A model generated the notes under the pieces. That model saw only the letters and a program-made list of their open reading frames with translations. It searched no databases and was not told the origin of the DNA. A DNA stretch of 64,000 nt from Hermatobates lingyangjiaoensis (lineage: Eukaryota > Arthropoda > Insecta > Hemiptera > Hermatobatidae), in contig JAPFBL010000581.1 of NCBI GenBank assembly GCA_026182355.1, forward strand, positions 1 to 64,000. The letters run 5' to 3'. How positions within the stretch are numbered: position 1 is the stretch's first letter; the number at the start of each line of letters is the position of its first letter. A program made the translations under genes and the position numbers. Shown piece by piece: positions 32,881-43,599 of this stretch.

Positions 32881-34449
32881 TAGGCTATTGGATTCAACTG
32901 TAGTCCTTGGCGACAAATATGTAAAGGAAGCAGTCAGTAGATGGGAACACTTTGTTAGAAACAAAGAAAATTATGCAAATTTAGGTATTATAAACATGTA
33001 ATCTAGTTAATAATATACCCAGTATTATATTAATGTTAATTTAGTTGTAAAAGTGTAAAACGTTTACAGTTATTATTATAAATGAAAAAATACTTTAAAT
33101 ACAATATGTTAATCTATATTGCGATTATTTATAGATTAAGATAATTATCAAAATGTATTTTTATAATTTAACTTATTCTTTATTGCCATTTAAAACGAAG
33201 CAATTTAGAGGGCTTAGATTAACATAAATGAATTTCTTTTAAACCGAGTTTATAATGAAACCTTTAAACTTACATTAATGGCACGATAGAAACTCTAGCA
33301 GGGATTGCTTTTTGAGATTATTGTCTCCCAGACAACTTCATTGGTCTTAATATGGCGTTTCTTTAAGTGCAGTCACAACCGCTCCGTGACGGTCGGCAGG
33401 ATCAATGGGTAAAAATCAGGCTTTGTTGTGTAAATTTGTCGGCATTTCAAAAGCTTTAGGTATGAAATTAAAAAAAAAATTCGGTTATTAAGAGAAAAGT
33501 AAGAGAGGATAATTAGTGATAATAGAGTAAGGAGGGAATAGATATTAGAGGAGTGATTACATATTTCTACTAAGAAACAAAGGTGCATTGAGAAAAAATA
33601 CTTGAAGGAAAAATCTTTTTCACAACGTAATTTTTGTAAGTGTATACTTGTGCTGTATTCACTCAAGGTATTTTATTACAAACGTAATTTTATTTTGTTT
33701 TAATTGCAAACTTGTTATCAAATCCACTATATTCTAATAAAAGTGTTTTCTATCATAGCTGAATGGAAATTATTTTCCTGTTCCACTCCTTGGATGTAGA
33801 TCGTATTCATAGCTGTAATATAGGTTATTATATTTGAATTGATATTGAAGAAACCTTGTTGGTACATTTTTGTGACATCTATTAGAATACAAAGAATATC
33901 AGAAGTGTCTTTATTAAAACACACAACAACAAGATGGTGCAGATAACATAAGAATAATAGATACATGACCAAAACAAACGACTCTACTGTCTAAGCTAGT
34001 TAACTTTGTTTTGTACCTACTTACTATGTGACAACACCATGACTAAATCCACTGTTTGAAATAATCAGTGAAGAAACATAACTGATAAAATAGTTCACCA
34101 CTAGTCTGGTAGTAAATGAGCTTATGGCTACAGGTCCCATAATTGGCGGCTTTTCACTCTCCATCTTTGAAATACTATCACATTCACCTCTATATTCATA
34201 AAAATGAGCTGATTTGTAATTGTAAAAAATAAAATAAATAGAAATTAAAAATCAAGATGATGTTGCCTTTATTATATTTCTTCAAATAACTTTTTATATT
34301 TTGCAATAATCTATTTTAAAAGAAAAAAAAAATTGAACTGTTCTGTACTAAGTTCACTGAAGTTCTAGTAGAAATCCTTCCACACGGATCTGATAAAGTT
34401 CTTTTCTTAAGAGTAGGCAGGACTTTTTTTCTTATATGGTAAGTTATTG
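32881..34449. other. AT-rich interval without recognisable gene
   Basis: No repeat family and no convincing coding frame. Confidence 0.55.
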
Positions 34450-34790
34450 ACCTATTTCTCATAGTGTTCTGTTGTGAATTTGTATGGAGATATATGCAGA
34501 AGGGGGAACTGTGTGGACGGAGCCCTTTGGTCGTGACACGTCAGGTCGTAAGATATGTTTGGTTGATAGTGTCCCTGGGCATGATGTGGATTTGTCTAAG
34601 TGGGGTTTCAGAATAGGAGTGGGTTTGGATAGAGGGGGGGGGGGGGAGGGTTCGAGATAAGGTGGAAGTGACAAAGTGAACTCCTTGAGGGAGGGGAAAG
34701 AGAAAGTAGAAGAGAGACGGCTGACTCCTTCTCCCCCCCCCCCCCTCTTCTAAGAGACCAGCTGACGTCACAACCCCTGCAAGCGTTGAA
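34450..34790. other. G-rich/C-rich patch with poly-G and poly-C runs
   Basis: A 13-base G run (about 34636) and a 12-base C run (about 34733) lie about 100 bp apart, with purine-rich GAGGGAGGGGAAAGAG between. Inverted poly-G/poly-C could pair, and the G run could form a quadruplex. Open frames cross the runs on the minus strand but look compositional. Confidence 0.6.
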
Positions 34791-35149
34791 AAAGTACTAT
34801 TCTGAAAGCTCAGCTTTTTGTTACCATTACTGATCCCTTTTTGTTTCAGCTTTCTTGGCTCCTTCTCATTTAGTCTGAATGCTCCCTCTGAGTCTTTGCC
34901 TTCAACGATCTCCTTACTCTACTTCTTTAAAAAACCTACACTATTTTTCCATCGTTACTCCAACCAAAGGATATATTTCTTTGTTATTCTATTTGCTTAC
35001 ACTTTTCTAAGAAACGCAGATACTTGCAGATAGAATAGTTTCCTTTTTAACGACAAAACCTATGCAAATTGAATCTTCTTTAAATATCTAAGCTAAATAT
35101 AAAAAAAAATATTAATAATAGATCAATATTACTGATACAAACATATATA

Positions 35150-35350
35150 TAAAAAGATTTCACATAAACACGTGAAATAACAATCAATGATCAAACCACA
35201 ATAAGAAAATGGGAAAACAAGGCTAAGATATTTCAACCGTAACAAGCGGTCTTCGTCAGAGTTGGGTTTTTGACTCTGACGAAGACCGCTTGTTACGGTT
35301 GAAATATCTTAGCCTTGTTTTCCCATTTTCTTATTGTGGTTTGATCATTT
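35150..35350. mobile_element. PLE family A foldback, near perfect
   Basis: Two complete arms with hardly any mismatch, joined at GAGTTGGGTTTTTGACTC. Both carry the same private changes (GGCTAAGATATTTC), so the arms were homogenised or arose together. Confidence 0.9.
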
Positions 35351-35358
35351 ATACATAC

Positions 35359-35363
<5 letters not shown>

Positions 35364-35425
<62 letters not shown>
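35364..35425. repeat. (TA)n microsatellite
   Basis: Long TA repeat between families A and G. Confidence 0.95.
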
Positions 35426-35582
35426 GATTCGCGCTCCGTTCTTCGACGTGGGGAGATCTCTCTCACTTCGTCCTCTCTTTTAGTCTACTCCTGATGACGA
35501 ACTATAGTTCGAAATATTGAATTCTGTAAGTGTTCTCTTTATTCTTTTTTCTGTGTCGTCCTTTGTGTAATTTAAAGTTATA
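35425..35582 (+). mobile_element. PLE family G end
   Basis: Plus copy: CGACGTGGGGAGATCTC, CTGATGACGAACTATAGTTC, GAAATATTGAATTCTG, tail ATTTAAAGTTA into TA. Stem II GAAC-TATA-GTTC is perfect. Confidence 0.8.
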
Positions 35583-35656
35583 TATATATATATATATATA
35601 TATAGATACAAGGAACACTGAACCTTAAACCTCAAGAAAATTACATCATATATATA

Positions 35657-35755
35657 TATAAAAAGATTTCACATAAACACGTGAAACAACAATCAATGAT
35701 CAAACCACAATAAGAAATGGGAAAACAAAGTTTTCCCATTTCTTATTGTGGTTTG

Positions 35756-35762
<7 letters not shown>
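35657..35762. mobile_element. PLE family A foldback, tails only
   Basis: Tails of both copies are fused at GGGAAAACAAAGTTTTCCC; both cores are deleted. Confidence 0.8.

Positions 35763-35812
<50 letters not shown>
35758..35812. repeat. (TA)n microsatellite
   Basis: Pure TA repeat abutting the 1.4-kb PLE foldback. Confidence 0.95.
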
Positions 35813-35815
<3 letters not shown>

Positions 35816-35987
35816 TATACTTTGGGAGCAGACCTTCTTTTAAACATACCTCATTAAAGATCTTGCCAACATTAAGTTTAGTATTTTTCCTACATACCTT
35901 TTCAAGGTTTCGAATGCTACCTTTCCATCTCTGTGGTACCATATAAATTAACTCACCGATTTTTTTATCTTTCATTGTATTTTTCAT
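35812..35987 (-). pseudogene. PLE P1 N-terminal coding region
   Basis: The minus-strand frame opens MKNTMKDKKIGELIYMVPQR, continues with a basic stretch and ends IFNEVCLKEGLLPKYTN, where the (TA)n tract takes over. In PLEs the region upstream of the reverse transcriptase carries such a basic helical segment ending in a conserved LxPK-type motif. It lies 10-15 bp after the hammerhead-like core. The remaining reverse transcriptase is absent, so it is a fragment. Confidence 0.7.
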
Positions 35988-36423
35988 ATTACATTTCCGA
36001 CGTTTCGGTCTACGTTGACCATTTTCAAGGATTCTATATACAAGGTTTTTTTAAACAATTCTAATAAATACTTATTTACAATGACAATTACCTCACTTCT
36101 ATCAAACATAACTAATAATAAAATATTCTTTTAAAAAACACTACGTTAATAAACATGAGTAACAGGTTTGCTACAAAATTCCCTACATGAACATTTACAC
36201 AACATTATTTAAATCACTATATAGTTATTTTTCACGAATGTAACTTTAAAATTCTGGAAAAACAACAGGACTGATCATTAATGTTCGGCTTCTTTTCCTT
36301 TATGCATAATGATTCAATTATATGCAGCCTCGTGTGATTATTTTCTGCATATAATACTTCAATGTTGTCTTCCAGCATTTTTTCTGCTTAGCCTGCTTTT
36401 ATGTATGTTCATTGTGTGTTCTT

Positions 36424-36806
36424 CGAGTTCCTGCACAGCAAATATGATAATTAGGAACAACCTACAACAAAAAACACAACTACAAAAAACCAATGTAGTG
36501 TACAGATATAATTGCACTATAGGAGACTGTGAGCTCCTAAAATCGAGCTACATTGGTTCTACGACGACAACACTTTCACGCAGACTTACGATGCATCTCG
36601 CAGCCGGAGGACCGAAAGAACACACAATGAACATACATAAAAGCAGGCTAAGTAGAAAAATGCTGGAAGACAACATTGAAGTATTATATGCAGAAAATAA
36701 TCACACGAGGCTGCATATAATTGAATCATTATGCATAAAGGAAAAGAAGCCGAACATTAATGATCAGTCCTGTTGTTTTTCCAGAATTTTAAAGTTACAT
36801 TCGTGA
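36424..36806 (+). pseudogene. PLE P1 GIY-YIG endonuclease domain (3' end of ORF)
   Basis: Frame with an intact-looking GIY-YIG fold. NVVYRYNCTIGDCELL supplies the first box (VYRY in place of GIY) and a CxxxxxC pair, followed by SYIGSTTTTLSRRLTMH with the YIG box and catalytic Arg. HIIESLCIKEKKPNINDQ carries the catalytic Glu and the Asn of the last box. The stop is TGA at 36804. Upstream codons of the same open frame (36309-36423) are antisense copy of this gene in the left arm, not real protein. The reverse transcriptase is missing. In an intact PLE this domain cleaves target DNA to prime cDNA synthesis. Confidence 0.88.
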
Positions 36807-37006
36807 AAAATAACTATATAGTGATTTAAATAATGTTGTGTAAATGTTCATGTAGGGAATTTTGTAGCAAACCTGTTACTCATGTTTATTAACGTAGTGT
36901 TTTTTAAAAGAATATTTTATTATTAGTTATGTTTGATAGAAGTGAGGTAATTGTCATTGTAAATAAGTATTTATTAGAATTGTTTAAAAAAACCTTGTAT
37001 ATAGAA

Positions 37007-37042
37007 TCCTTGAAAATGGTCAACGTAGACCGAAACGTCGGA
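37007..37042 (+). ncRNA. Hammerhead-like motif, family P1
   Basis: TCC/GGA stem I, a TTGAAAA first box (degenerate), stem II GGTC/GACC, GAAACGTC with C at the cleavage site. The same motif stands at 44589, at 1-50, and mirrored at 35995-36035 and 44280-44320. It sits exactly between the end of one PLE unit and the start of the next. Confidence 0.5.
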
Positions 37043-37050
37043 AATGTAAT

Positions 37051-37186
37051 ATGAAAAATACAATGAAAGATAAAAAAATCGGTGAGTTAATTTATATGGT
37101 ACCACAGAGATGGAAAGGTAGCATTCGAAACCTTGAAAAGGTATGTAGGAAACATACTAAACTTAATGTTGGCAAGATCTTTAATG

Positions 37187-37191
<5 letters not shown>
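37051..37191 (+). pseudogene. PLE P1 N-terminal coding region, second copy
   Basis: Plus-strand copy of the frame at 35812-35987: same start (MKNTMKDKKIGELIYMVPQR), cut after GKIFNEV by a (TA)n tract about ten codons earlier than the mirror copy. The start Met is 9 bp after the hammerhead-like core. Confidence 0.7.

Positions 37192-37224
<33 letters not shown>
37187..37224. repeat. (TA)n microsatellite
   Basis: TA repeat at the right end of the P1 foldback. Confidence 0.9.
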
Positions 37225-37226
<2 letters not shown>

Positions 37227-37700
37227 GAACAGCTAGCGAATTTCAGATAAACTTTTAGAAATAAAATATTAGCTCCAATTTTAGAAGTAAAACACGAAGT
37301 TTTATTCATAAAATAAAGAAGAAATATTTATTTATAAAACTAAACATAATAAAAAATTATTATTATTATTGGATCAATATTTCTGATACAAACATATTTA
37401 CCTGAAAATCTAGCAAATTTCAAATAAACTTTTGGAAATAAAATATTAGCTAAAACTTTAGAATTAAAATACAAAGATTTATTTATAAAATAAAGAAGAT
37501 TTATTTATTTATAAAACTAAACGTCATAAAAAACATATTAATAATGGATCAATATTACTGATACAAACATATATTTATCGGAAGAGCTAGCGAATTTCAG
37601 ATAAACTTTAAGAGCTGAAATATTAGCTGGAATTTTAGAATTAAAATACGAATATTTATTTATATATCAATATTATTATTGAAATCTACTCTAAATGAAA
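37225..37700. repeat. Two or three diverged copies of an AT-rich unit
   Basis: AGCTAGCGAATTTCAGATAA or its variant recurs at about 37231, 37411 and 37587, each followed by an ACTTTTAGAAATAAAATATT-like segment and TTATTTATAAAA. The unit length is about 175-180 bp. I cannot assign it further. Confidence 0.6.
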
Positions 37701-37951
37701 GCAGGTTAGGTTAGGTTGCAGTGGCCATCTCACGAGAGAACACACACACACAGGTCAAAAATTAGACCTGGGTGAAACCATACAATAATCATTCCACCTT
37801 GGAAATCCTATATTTTGCCCAACTCAAGTATATTTAGAATAGGGATCTTTAACGAGTACCTGACATCGTACAGACTTAAGACCGACGGCTTGCCAACGTC
37901 CTCACCAAGACATGACTTGCTTAGATTTTTTCACCGCGCGAATAAATCGAT
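37701..37951 (-). mobile_element. tRNA-derived SINE, head missing
   Basis: The body and 3' end are like 4921-5238, including GCAACCTAACCTAACCTGC at the far end. The tRNA-like head is absent: the sequence stops at ATAAATCGAT. Confidence 0.75.
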
Positions 37952-37954
37952 AAT

Positions 37955-39160
37955 AGTCGTTATAATAACCGTAAACAGTATTAAGTATTTTGATAAAAAA
38001 TATATTTTACAAATATATTTTTTCCTTAAAATTAAAAAAAGAATTAAGAATTCTTCATTAGCTATATTATTTTAAAACCAGTCAATAGTTTTGAAACTTT
38101 ATTTCCCCCCATATCTTTTTAGGGAGGTTTAATCTATGAGCGATAGGATTTTGCGATGACTGCATTCATTTTGAAATTGTATTGTGTAATCATTTTCACA
38201 CGTCAAGCAAACTATAAATATATTGTTATATGCAAATAGAATAATTTGTAACAGCTTTGTAAATATATATAAAAGTATTGCTCTTATAAGTCATTTATTC
38301 AAGTCAAAATTAACAGAATATGTCAGATATTTCAAGCTTGCTGTTTTAGAAAAGACAATAAATATATCATATTTATAGTGTATGTACATTTATCTATGAC
38401 CTTTCATATTAACTTTAAAAAAAATAACAGATTCAATAATATATCGACCGTTTGATAGAATAGGTGATAGAATTTTTTATCCTGGAAAATTGACCCAACC
38501 CCGATTAGACAACACACCTATTAAAAAAATAATTAATAATAATGTTATTATTATCTTTAATCATAATTGTGACAGATTACATTGCACTGATCTGTGAGCT
38601 AAGTAACATGAGATATAACTCTGTTTGGAAAAATGATCCAGGTAAGGTCTGATATCGGATATACTGTTAGATATCTCTCACCTCATTCTCTCTTGATTTC
38701 TTCTCATACCTTTGACCCTGTCGTCTTTTTATTAAAGAAGAAAAACCAAGGTGTCAGTTTTTATAATGAGGATTACGTGGCATTAGTATGTTGAAGATGA
38801 TTGTTTGGTCCGCATAGGTGGTAATGAAGCAGTAGACGAGTGGTTAATGAGAGAACGACTAAAGCGTTAAACGTGGTGATTCCACCACAGGGAAGATTTT
38901 ACTATAAGTGAACAACAAAGGCGACCTTTGAAGGATGATAACAACAACTTTTCACTATTCCTCCAAAACCTACAAATATTTAGTTGCAAGAAAAAGATAA
39001 AGCTATACAGATATTTGCCAACAGAACATATGTTTATTTTCTTTTCAATATCGACACATACAAGCTTTCACCTTTTATTGCTTTTCTAGGGGAGAAAAGT
39101 GTGACTCGTTTATTGTTTTGAGCCTATTTTAGTAATGGGCGATTCACAATACCCGGTTGA
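37955..39160. other. Mostly plain interval
   Basis: Contains only the family B remnant at 38428. A balanced-composition patch at 38640-38960 shows no recognisable product. Confidence 0.5.
38428..38520. mobile_element. PLE family B chimeric remnant
   Basis: A minus-strand outer tail (TAATATATCGACCGTTTGAT) is joined directly to the plus-strand tail (TATCCTGGAAAATTGACCC, CCGATTAGACAACACACC). It is a collapsed foldback with the core lost. Confidence 0.65.
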
Positions 39161-39166
39161 TTACAC

Positions 39167-39741
39167 ATAGGGAACACTTAATTTTGACTAACTCAAGTGA
39201 ATTTACAATAGTATCTTTATCGATTACCTGATATCGTACAGGCTTGGGACCAATGTTCCCCCTAGAGCTGCGCGCATGCGCAATCGCGCAATGCCCGCAC
39301 ATTCTCGGCACACAACAAAATCTATCTATCGCATATAAAAATCAATATAAACGTCATTGTGTAAAATATTAATGTTTTAATGTGAGCAAAATGTTATGTC
39401 TGAAAGGTTTATATGTCACATATCTTCCAGAACAAGACCCTCAGCCAGGCCAAAGCAGGACTCTCACATATAACATCTACACATTCAATTTTTCCAATTT
39501 TTGTCTTTTTTTTTTAGAGGTGATGTTGCTTACAATGGTCTTCAGTTTGCTCAGAGAGCTTGGGTGTATGCCTAAATATGTGAACATTGCTTGGGACAAA
39601 CATTGCTTACCGTCTTCTTTAAAGTATACGCTCTCAAATACGTGCTGTCGGGTGAAATAATCGAAGTCAGAATGATATTGGAACCTTGGTTCTATAAGTC
39701 CTGAAGCGAGTAAGCAAGCCACTGGACTACCCTAGTCTGCA
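39167..39741 (-). mobile_element. SINE interrupted by a GC-rich-ended insertion
   Basis: SINE body at 39167-39250 stops after GGCTTGGGAC, and the rest of the SINE (GGTGAAATAATCGAAGTC, ATTGGAACCTTGGTTCTA, head with CCACTGGACTACCC) resumes at about 39644. Read across the gap, the parts make one minus-strand SINE. Confidence 0.65.
39251..39643. mobile_element. Insertion with CAATGTTCCCCCTAGAGC end
   Basis: About 390 bp splits the SINE. Its left end is rich in CpG (GCGCGCATGCGCAATCGCGC), a style seen in some hAT-type DNA elements. I do not find a clear inverted repeat at the right border. A 92-codon open frame (39382-39660) runs through it and out into the SINE, so it is unlikely to be real. Confidence 0.45.
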
Positions 39742-39744
39742 AGA

Positions 39745-40999
39745 GGACACATAAACAACAATAGATTGAATTAATGGTCAATTTATTCAACATAACCAAA
39801 TCTTAGTAGCCAACAATTGAATGGATTAATCTGAAAAGTAAAAATAAGTAGAATTTGTACCTTGCAACACAATATATTTCAAATACCTAATTAAAAAAAA
39901 TAAATTGCTATCAAAAAACAAAATTTTACTTACATAAAGAAACCATCTCTACTAAATTGAACAAAAAATTAAAACATAAGTAAAACATTTCATTTTAAAA
40001 TTAAAATAAATATAATAATATTTGATAAGCGCAAACAAAAAGGAAAATGTTTTCTTTAAATAAAACAAAGGAACATTTATTGTGTGCAATAGAATAAGGT
40101 TAGAAAATGCGGTTTAAAATAAAAGTTATGTTTCATTTTCTCTACCATGGAAAAAAAAATTATTCCATTATAATGAAAGTTTGCGGTCAATTTTAAATTA
40201 ATCAGAGTGTCTTGAATTCATTATATACATGCAATCCCTAAAAACAGCCCGGCTCTAGGTTTATTTGAGATATAAGAAAAACAAAAAAACTGCGGTGCGT
40301 TCCATATTTTATTTAAACGCCTATTATACAAACGATATTTAAGCATTCACAATTTTTCTATAGTATTCAAAAAAGATTTTTCCTAAAGTCGGTCAAATTT
40401 ATTATTCAAAAGGCCTATTGACTGCGAAGTTATTTATCAGAATAGTTGGAAAACATTAATTCTAAGTGAAATCATTTTCTATTATAATTATGTAAAATAC
40501 TTAAAGTATGATAACATATAAATAAGAAAATATATATTTCTTCTGTACAAATACTTTTTCTTTTGTACAAATATATTTCTTTTATACATTACTTTCATAC
40601 ATCCTGCAAAAATATAAAACTTTTTAAAAGAATTAAATCAACCAAGGTTTGATAATGCTTTTTCAATTAATAAAAAACGTACCATATATTTTTTACAAGT
40701 TCATTTTGAGTAGAATTGTGATAAAATAAATTTTAGTTTGAAATATTTTCTGAAAGTATTTTTAACAAAAACCTATCCTTTTATTTTTTTTCTTTCAATT
40801 ATTGCCTTTTATTGTTCTATATACTATATGAATCAAAATTATAATTTTTATAAATACTGAACGAGCTGAAAGTTTGGTTCTGTTTAGTGTTGTATTATTT
40901 TAAGTGATAAATTCCGTCCATTGTTTTTGAATTCAAAAAAATATATAAACAATTGAACTAAACAATTTTACGAACTAAATGTACAAAAAGAACACTCCG
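39745..40999. other. AT-rich interval without recognisable gene
   Basis: No supported feature. Confidence 0.6.
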
Positions 41000-41478
41000 A
41001 AGAGAAGTGACGACAAATAAGTCATATTTTTCTTCTTGATGACTAGGTAGTCAAAACATTGTATGAGTTATTGTAATCCTTTTTATGTGTAACCATTGGC
41101 TGGTGTACTTGAAGAAGCACACAAACACTGCAGCCAACTTACGGAGGGAGGTGAGACAACGATAGATAAAGAAATAAAAGCAAAATAAATAATAATTGTA
41201 TAAAAACATTTAAATAAAACTATTAAAACATTGTAAAAAACTAAACTAAAAATAAAAATAAGTAAGTAAACAAAAGATTAATATAGAAACTAAAATAAAT
41301 AAAAGGAATAATCAACGATTGAGGTTAAGCCCAGAAGCAGATCTATCTCTCAGAAGACGAATAAACGCTTCTTCTGAAAATTTCAGAGTAACTTCAGAAT
41401 TAGCTTCATTACTCTGTCTCAGAACATGTACACGGAAACAGTCATTGAAACTGAGTTCGTTAATTTTAACAAGGCTTG
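41000..41478 (-). mobile_element. 5'-truncated PLE copy
   Basis: The minus strand holds the end of a GIY-YIG frame, an A/T-biased 3' region, then a core-like TTGATGA, palindrome GACTAGGTAGTC and AAAACATTG near 41030-41062. The order agrees with the other truncated copies. The last box is AAAA in place of GAAA. Confidence 0.65.
41312..41477 (-). pseudogene. PLE GIY-YIG C-terminal fragment
   Basis: The minus-strand frame reads KINELSFNDCFRVHVLRQSN, then EVTLKFSEEAFIRLLRDRSA and SGLNLNR before a TGA stop. The catalytic Glu lies in SEEA. It aligns by eye with the fragments at 26187 and 62422 without gaps over the last 40 codons. The upstream end is a (TA)n tract, so the YIG part is missing. Confidence 0.8.
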
Positions 41479-41502
41479 CATATATATATATATATATATA
41501 TA

Positions 41503-41680
41503 AGTTCACAGAAGGGGTTATTGAGAATTTTGGTCACAAACATACAACTCCTGATTATAAGCCAACGTTTCGCCAAAAGTTTTTTGGCATTTTCAAGGGT
41601 AAAAAATAAATTATTAACGACATAAGTAAAGCAAGATAAATACATCCACGGATACCAACCAACAGAAAACAAACCAAACA
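41503..41680 (-). mobile_element. PLE family D end
   Basis: Second family D copy: TTGAAAATGCC, a GCCAAAAAAC/TTTTGGC hairpin, GAAACGTT and GGC. The copy extends through AACGACATAAGTAAAGCAAG like 13103-13280. Confidence 0.75.
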
Positions 41681-42049
41681 TATATATATTAAATAATAAA
41701 TATGTGGTTTTTCCATTACAAAACATATTTATTTATAGTATGAAAATACATTAAAGAGTAAGTTGAACTGGTAATGTATCCAGTGAAGGGAATGTTTCCA
41801 ACTAAAAGACATTCACCTCCTGACGTATACGATATGTCATTTCACTTGAAATAGACCTAATTAACTCCTCAAGAAATCCATTTAACCACATAAACGAATA
41901 CAGCATTCATATCTGTGCTATGCAAGAAGTTCTAAGTATGACATTATGTTCATTACAAAGAAACAACTCCAATAGTGGTAGTTTGTGTTAAACATTCATA
42001 TGAAATATGAAATTATTAATTAATATATTTATATGTATATTAACAACTT

Positions 42050-42480
42050 AAAGAAACACGAATGAGAAACAGATATGTACTAGTACTCCCATTTGATATT
42101 TTGACGCTTTTAACGGCCGTCCTTAGGAGAGGATATTGAGCGGCGAGAAGACTAGAGACAACTCATATTTATAAACATATATATTCATGTAATTCAAAAT
42201 ATTTTTTTTAAGGATTAGGTCCAAAGATTAACTACGTTTGATTATAATCACACGTTTCGCAGAAAACTGTTCATCATTGTCAAAGTAAACCCAATGCAGA
42301 TAATGTAATTAGTGTAGACTTCTGGAGGAAATCTATTAAAAAAATTTTGGTAATTAGCATTTACAAAACTAAAAAAAAAAAACAACATATAAAGAACGAG
42401 AGCACTTACTGGGATCAATATTTTGAAACGAAGTTCGTCGTCAGAGGATAGAAGGGATGAAAAAGAGGTGCCATCTTCGT
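42050..42480 (-). mobile_element. Three different hammerhead-like ends in series
   Basis: The minus strand shows three separate core-like segments. One is at about 42100-42135 (CTAAGGACGGCCGTTAAAAG). One is at 42248-42290 (ACAATGATGAACAGTTTTC then GCGAAACGTGTG). One is at about 42415-42450 (CTGACGACGAACTTCG then TTTCAAAATATTGATC). They belong to different families and are all diverged; the third resembles the copy at 49790. Confidence 0.5.
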
Positions 42481-42759
42481 TCAAGACGGACGGTGGAAAG
42501 TGAATTTTCCACTTATTCTTATTCATTTTCCACTCTCCGTTTTTTCAATTATTTATCTGACGGATTGGACCGTGTCTTTACTATATGTATTGATCGATTT
42601 GTGTCTTTACCTGAAGGTGGGTTTACACTTTTATACTTCATTTCTGTATAAGTTCCTTGTCCTTGTGGTACCTATCTTTCATTTTTTCTTTTTTTTTTTT
42701 TGCTAAGATATAAATATAAACAAAATAATGTATATATATGTAGAATATAATAATAATAA

Positions 42760-43000
42760 TAATAATGGATATAAACGTCTAAACTACAATAGGAAATTTT
42801 GAATGGAACCAAGATCTTTCAACGGTCAGAATTAACATTGGAAAAGAACAGCTAGTGATAGGCAAGCGAGACATTTTAATGAGAGATAATAGCAAGTAAA
42901 GGGGACAAAAAGCTAGAAATAAGTATGATTTTACAATAAGCACGTAAAATAAAAGCAAATATCTAAACTACTGTAAGAAATTCTGATTTACATCTGTCTC
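42760..43000 (-). mobile_element. Very old family A remnants
   Basis: Two weak minus-strand matches: CTAAACTACAATAGGAAATT with AAGATCTTTCAAC, and GCACGTAAAATAAAAGC with CTAAACTACTGTAAGAAAT. Assigned by order of short matches only. Confidence 0.35.
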
Positions 43001-43203
43001 TAAAATAACTGAGGTTCAAGTATTATATCCAAAAACATGTGTGAACTTGATAAGGACCAGTCAATTTTGTTTAAAGATCCAGCATCACCTTATACCAATC
43101 GAAGCACCCTGAGACATGTAAATTTAGCAGATATTTTTGCCAGGTAGATTTCCAAACTCTAGAAGGAGTTTAGAAGAATGGAATGATTCCAGTATATAGA
43201 TAC

Positions 43204-43591
43204 TAGAAGTGAGATCGGGTCTAAAAAATTCAGCGCAACCCGACGGAGGCCCGTCGATATAAAAGCCCGACCCAGCCTGGGCACAACCTGGCGCAAGCCC
43301 GACACGGCTTGGCTCGACCGGGTCGGGTATATATTGGAGTTTATTCTCCACCAACCAAGCAAATCTCGATCATCTGTTTTATCAAAATATTCCTTAGTAT
43401 AATATCCATACATCGTTTTAGTATACATAATATATAGATATATATTTATTAAAAAAAAACGTTAGAGAGAGAAAAACTAGTGCTCACCCGACCATCGCGG
43501 ACGTAATAATTGACAATTTGGGCCTGACCTAGCCCGAATTTCGGGTAATATCAGACTCGGACTCGGGTTCGGACTGAGGATCTAACCTCTA
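43204..43591. mobile_element. hAT-like MITE with CCCGA-rich interior
   Basis: The ends TAGAAGTGAGATCGGGT and (complement) TAGAGGTTAGATCCTCA agree at the outermost part. Both subterminal zones are rich in CCCGA/TCGGG motifs (GCCCGACCCAGCCTGGGC on the left, ACTCGGACTCGGGTTCGG on the right) and oppositely oriented. Target duplication is unclear: ATAGATAC versus AATTAGAC match only partly. The middle is AT-rich and non-coding. Confidence 0.5.
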
Positions 43592-43599
43592 AATTAGAC

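Larger units (their letters stand above)
35812..37191. mobile_element. PLE P1 foldback, 1.4 kb
   Basis: Left arm 35812-36423 and right arm 36616-37191 are reverse complements with a few differences. The unique spacer 36424-36615 supplies the missing front of the GIY-YIG domain. The right arm reads: end of the GIY-YIG frame, 3' region of about 200 bp, hammerhead-like core (37007-37042), and the start of the next unit's reading frame, cut at (TA)n. The left arm shows the same order on the minus strand and reaches a few codons further (to EGLLPKYTN). Confidence 0.85.

Noticed and set aside
34459..34771. Pro/Ser-rich open frames on the minus strand
   Set aside because: They run through poly-G/poly-C tracts and overlap each other in two frames; composition explains them.
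36309..36423. N-terminal extension of the GIY-YIG frame
   Set aside because: This part is the antisense of the same gene, produced by the foldback arm, so it is not natural protein sequence.
37703..37718. GGTTAGGTTAGG resembling an arthropod telomere repeat
   Set aside because: Only two units, and the same stretch is the 3' part of the SINE (also at 4924), so it is not telomeric.
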